A DNA stretch of 22,100 bases, from assembly GCA_000444245.1 (NCBI GenBank), contig ATSW01006424.1:1-22100 (forward strand). Reading direction: 5' to 3'. The stretch's first letter is position 1, and each line of letters opens with the position of its first letter. Shown here one piece after another: positions 18,844-22,100 of the stretch. This stretch comes from Botryllus schlosseri. Taxonomy: Eukaryota > Chordata > Ascidiacea > Stolidobranchia > Styelidae. The notes under the pieces were generated by a model. The model did no database searches, had not been told where the DNA came from, and saw only the letters and a program-made list of their open reading frames with translations. Both the position numbers and the translations under genes were made by a program.

Positions 18844-20251
18844 ATGTCGAAGATAGTACGTTCATCAGGTGGTAGTGGTAGCCTTTGCTGTGCCTATGGG
18901 TGTAGTAAAAGGCGGAAGAAGATATCCAGTGAGTCGTATGGGAGAAGTAATAGTAACGGCAGTAGTGATGAAGAGTCGATGGTAAAGCGTCGATACCCCA
19001 GAAATTTTCACCGGTAAGTGAATAACAGAATAAGCATAGCAGCCAGACATGCCCAGATCAGTCACAGTTGTAATGAACAGGTCATGGTAAAGTGACAGCA
19101 GAACATTTCGTTGCAGCTATATGAATGAAATGACCAGACCAGACTACCAGCAGAAATCCGTGTCACCATATCCTCTATGTAATGTTCATCATCAATATCT
19201 GTAATAATCTGTAATAATGTCCATCTCACTCTTCGTATTTTGTCCATGATCGAGTACAAGCAGTTCGGCCAATAATCAGTTTAGTATTCAATTCTTGCTT
19301 ATGCTATGTAGGCAAGAGTAGGAATACAAGGAAAAGATTCAATTAATGGCCTAGATGGGTTTTCATCAGCATAGTTAAAACAGGATATCTTTTTCAGATG
19401 CTAAACAAATACTGTGGAATTTGCAAATTCCATAGTCGAGTTCATCTTTATTCCTTATAGCTTTGTGCGAAACTGTCAATTTATTTATTCAAATATATTT
19501 TTCAAGGTTTACATTTGAACTGCTTTAGCTTTAGAAGGCTGCGTCAATCTTGAATACAATAGCCTATGGAGTGAAAAGTGGCAGATGTATAATTTTATCA
19601 GACAAGTTATTTTATGTCCCTTCTGCTTTTATCATAGCTCATAACAAAGAATTGACTATTTAGTGTGCTTTGCTTCATACAATGCTCCATATAATGCAGC
19701 TTTCCTACTAATGAATCGCTGAAAGGAAGATGGTTAGAAAGCATGAAAACAAAAAACTGGGTCCCATCAAGATCGTCAGTTATCTGCTCCGATCATTTTC
19801 CGGAAAGTGCCATTTACCATGTGGGCCAGTTGATACGTTTGAGGGAGAATGTGGTGCCAACGAGATTTCTGAACTTTCCTAAATATATGAGGTCAAAGGT
19901 ACAGTAGACATTTATATATTTACTTCTAAAGTTAAGTTTATATAAGTATACCCTTACTCTAGCCTCTGTTGATGTGAAATTCGTGAATTTCAGGCTTCCA
20001 ACAAACGGCAAGCAAGACCAGCAACACTTCAAGATAAGAAACGTTATTGTAAAGCACAAACTGGTGAAGCAGTTCTCCACGACCGCAGTTACTGTGCACG
20101 TGCCTCTCCTCAAAAGCTGATTCAACAGCAACGCCGTAGAGTGGTACAAATTAAAAAGGGGTTGCATGCTGCCAAAATGAGGACATGCCGCCTGAGAAAA
20201 AAAGTGAAAACTCTGGATGAGGTCATTGCATCTCTGAAAAAAAAAATTTGA
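18844..20251 (+). CDS. THAP zinc finger plus coiled coil of a P-element-type transposase (three exons, 208 aa to stop)
   Basis: Exon 1 is 18844-19013, exon 2 is 19700-19898 and exon 3 starts at 19994. Introns are 686 and 95 bp, with donors GTAAGT and GTACAG and acceptors TGCAG and TTCAG. Joining them keeps the frame and rebuilds a THAP finger: zinc ligands C15 and C20 (CCAYGC), FHRFP at 56-59, W68, W77, C86 and H89 (CSDHF), and VVPTRF at 108-113. Exon 3 adds a Lys/Arg/Gln-rich coiled coil (about residues 163-207) and stops at TGA 20249-20251, right after ten A. THAP domains bind DNA, and in P-element transposase this N-terminal half also dimerises. The finger has a long Ser/Asp-rich insert between its zinc pairs (C20 to C86). 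Either this is the 5' part of a broken transposase, or it yields a stand-alone 208-residue DNA-binding protein. Confidence 0.8.
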
Positions 20252-21113
20252 TCAGCGATTTGTGCGGAGAAGTAATGCCACAAAAATTCAGTCGTCTACC
20301 AAGTGAGCTGTTGCAGCGCATGAAGCTACAAGTTGGTAGAAGAGGAGTCAAATACTCTGAAGAACTGCAATATTTTTGCAATGACGCTGCAGTATTATTC
20401 TGCAAAGGCATACAATTTTGTGCGTCAAAATTTTCAACTCGCTCTTCCCCATCCGAATGTGATAAGACGCTGGTATGGAAAACTTCCCGCTGAGCCTGGC
20501 TTTACTGGTATTGCGTTTTCTGCTATCAGAGGAAAAGTAGAGGCATCAACAGCTCCTGTAATATGTTCCATAATGATGGATGAAATGTCGATCCGCAAAC
20601 AGGTTTTTTGGGATGGAAGAAGATATCGAGGATATGTAGACATGGGTACTGACTGCGAGGACGATGATTCTTTGCCACTGGCAAGAGATGTATTAGTTTT
20701 TATGGCTGTTTGCGTCAATTCATCCTGGAAGATTCCGCTTGGATTCTTTTTCAAGAATGGTTTGACAGGATCGGAACGAGCAAATTTGGTTGAAATTTGC
20801 ATGAACAAGCTTAACGAAACCGGTGCAACTGTTGCTTCATTGACATGCGACGGGCTTTCCTGCCACTCCACTTGGCTTTCCGCATTGCGGGCAGACATAT
20901 CGTCCAGGAACATTGAGTCTAGTTTTCCTGGTCCATATTTACCCAATCATCAAATCCAAGTAATTTTAGTCCTAGTCAAATGCTCAAACTCATCAGAAAC
21001 CGCCTAGCAGAATGGGTACTTTGCTAGACGGGAGTGGTCAGCAAATTTGGTCTTTTAAATTGCAACTTCGATCAGAATTGGTTCGTTTATTGTACCTCGT
21101 TCGCAGATATTAA
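20252..21113 (+). pseudogene. P-element/THAP9-type transposase catalytic region, frame-disrupted
   Basis: After the A-run the family sequence resumes one frame away (NLISDLCGEV, then KYSEELQYF), and after a T-run near 20375 it returns to the first frame (AMTLQYYSAKAYNFVRQ, LALPHPN, RRWYG, EPGFTG). The RNase H-like core follows: MDEMSIRKQVFWDG, with the first catalytic Asp codon at 20579, RYRGYVDMG, and TCDG, with the second Asp codon at 20849. Two more single-base changes precede QMLKLIRNRLAEW (20977-21015) and DGSGQQIW (21027-21050), both P-element hallmarks. Homology is lost by the stop at 21111-21113, so the C-terminal third is missing or on later exons. A long uninterrupted stretch (20378-20960) suggests recent inactivation or sequencing error rather than great age. 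Confidence 0.8.
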
Positions 21114-21144
21114 GCCCTAACTTATCCCACATTTTACTTTCAGA

Positions 21145-21169
21145 TCACCCTCAATTATGTCGAGGGTGA
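21145..21169. repeat. 8-bp-arm hairpin next to a CRE palindrome
   Basis: TCACCCTC (21145-21152) pairs perfectly with GAGGGTGA (21162-21169) across a 9-base loop. TGACGTCA (21167-21174) overlaps the right arm. Confidence 0.6.
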
Positions 21170-21374
21170 CGTCAAGTCAATAACAATTAATTAATATATT
21201 TCTGTTTTTATTTTTTATGTTACTTATTTTAATAGAAAAATCATTCATAACCTTGCGTTTCTCATGACTGAAGCTAGTGTTTCTGAAAACGAAAGTTCGG
21301 GTACTAGACAGTACAGCGCGGTATTTCGTGTGATCGAAAGCCAGGTTGTAATGTATCGTCTTGTAGGGAAGAAA

Positions 21375-21405
21375 GGGATCACGTAGGCAGCAACTGCGTG
21401 ATCCC
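21375..21405. repeat. 9-bp-arm hairpin
   Basis: GGGATCACG (21375-21383) and CGTGATCCC (21397-21405) are exact inverted repeats around a 13-base loop. There is no T-run after it, and its role is unknown. Confidence 0.7.
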
Positions 21406-22100
21406 AGAAATGGTTGATCCGAAAATGCACCAGGTAGGAATGCTTCATCTAGCAGGCAACGAAAGGTGGGTGGGTGTAGATTTTGTAGATTACCTCAGGT
21501 CGTTGCGTTACCTTGCTATCTTTTCATCGATGATTGATCTGATCAAATCAATAACGATAATAAACTCCGAGTGCAGATTGTTGTAACCAACATTGCGTCA
21601 ATTTCAGTGAGTACTAGGCAATTCTACCCCGATCTAAATACGGACTCATGCATTCATCTTGTATCTCTCATTTAATGATATAAATATATTATTTCTCTCA
21701 TTTGATCACCTCTGCAGAAATCGCTAACCCATATTGCTACACATAACTCACATATCCTCACTTTCACTTTCTACAATTTATTCTGACTACTTTGACACAA
21801 TGAATAAGTAGAATAACAATTAGATCGTATAACTTTGATTGTAGCTGTGCCTTTGTCATGTCACATGATGCTGAATTTTCCTCCGCCAGTGGTATTCATA
21901 GCCACCACGTAGCTGGCAGCGATAGCATTCATTCATTCATCAGCGCCATTGTAGTAAGAAGATTTTGTATCGAGGCCAGGTTGATTCTGAGGCAGTCTCC
22001 GGTAATAACTTGAAGCTGGTGGTCATAGCCATATATGCTTTTACTACCTATAGATACAGTACCTGGGAAATAACAACAAAACTGACAATATCCCTGAGAC

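Larger units (their letters stand above)
18600..21113 (+). mobile_element. P-element superfamily (THAP) transposon, approximate extent
   Basis: The THAP exons plus P-type RNase H domain define a P-superfamily DNA transposon, or a domesticated THAP9-like gene. Terminal inverted repeats and the usual 8-bp target duplication could not be identified, so the limits given are those of the coding signal and its flank. Absence of visible ends leaves domestication open. Confidence 0.5.
21114..22100. other. Gene-free right end, nothing recognised
   Basis: Apart from the two hairpins this kilobase shows only a short CATT microsatellite (21926-21937) and no open frame with a family match. On the minus strand CAG then GTACTG near 22060 could be a splice donor of a gene entering from the right, but the coding side is too short to judge. 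Confidence 0.35.

Noticed and set aside
22040-22100. Minus-strand exon ending at CAG/GTACTG near 22060
   Set aside because: Fewer than 15 codons are visible before the window ends, too little to support a gene.
1-22100. CRISPR arrays, rRNA, and endogenous virus or LTR-type fossils
   Set aside because: No regularly spaced direct repeats, ribosomal signatures, reverse transcriptase, capsid or envelope motifs, or long terminal repeats were seen.

Overview
The window looks like AT-rich genomic DNA from an invertebrate animal. The evidence is split, spliced coding sequence with GT-AG introns, very low gene density, animal gene families (a DIRAS-type Ras GTPase and a THAP-domain P-element-type transposase), hAT transposons with vertebrate/invertebrate-style termini, and tRNA-derived SINEs. 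A marine invertebrate, perhaps a deuterostome such as a tunicate, would fit the repeat style. That is an impression, not a demonstration.

Layout. At the left edge one coding exon of a DIRAS-like small GTPase runs on the minus strand (395-532); its remaining exons lie beyond position 1. From about 600 to 11,700 there is no recognisable protein gene. This stretch holds five copies of one diverged interspersed repeat (called RF1 here; four on plus, one on minus), a second repeat (RF2) found near several of them, a promoter-like segment near 6,060-6,560, a 758-bp non-autonomous hAT element (6734-7491) with an adjoining minisatellite, and a perfect 32-bp tandem duplication. From 11,700 to 18,600 the DNA is a transposon graveyard: hAT-type ends, two about 332-bp MITEs in opposite orientation sharing GGTTRCCATA termini, a possible longer relative carrying a nested SINE, a second SINE head, and an 828-bp hAT relic (17769-18596) that still carries recognisable transposase pieces on the minus strand.

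From 18,844 to 21,113 there is a THAP/P-element-type transposase gene on the plus strand. Exons 1-3 join cleanly and encode a complete THAP zinc finger plus a basic coiled coil (208 codons to a stop). Past a run of ten A the RNase H-like transposase domain continues with four single-base frame changes. The last kilobase holds only small hairpins and no recognised gene.

No CRISPR array, ribosomal RNA, functional tRNA or endogenous virus was seen. The best candidate for unusual biology is the THAP-plus-coiled-coil product, which has the architecture of a truncated P-element repressor. Next are the Ala-Ala P-loop of the DIRAS-like exon and the RF1/RF2 repeat families, which I cannot assign.
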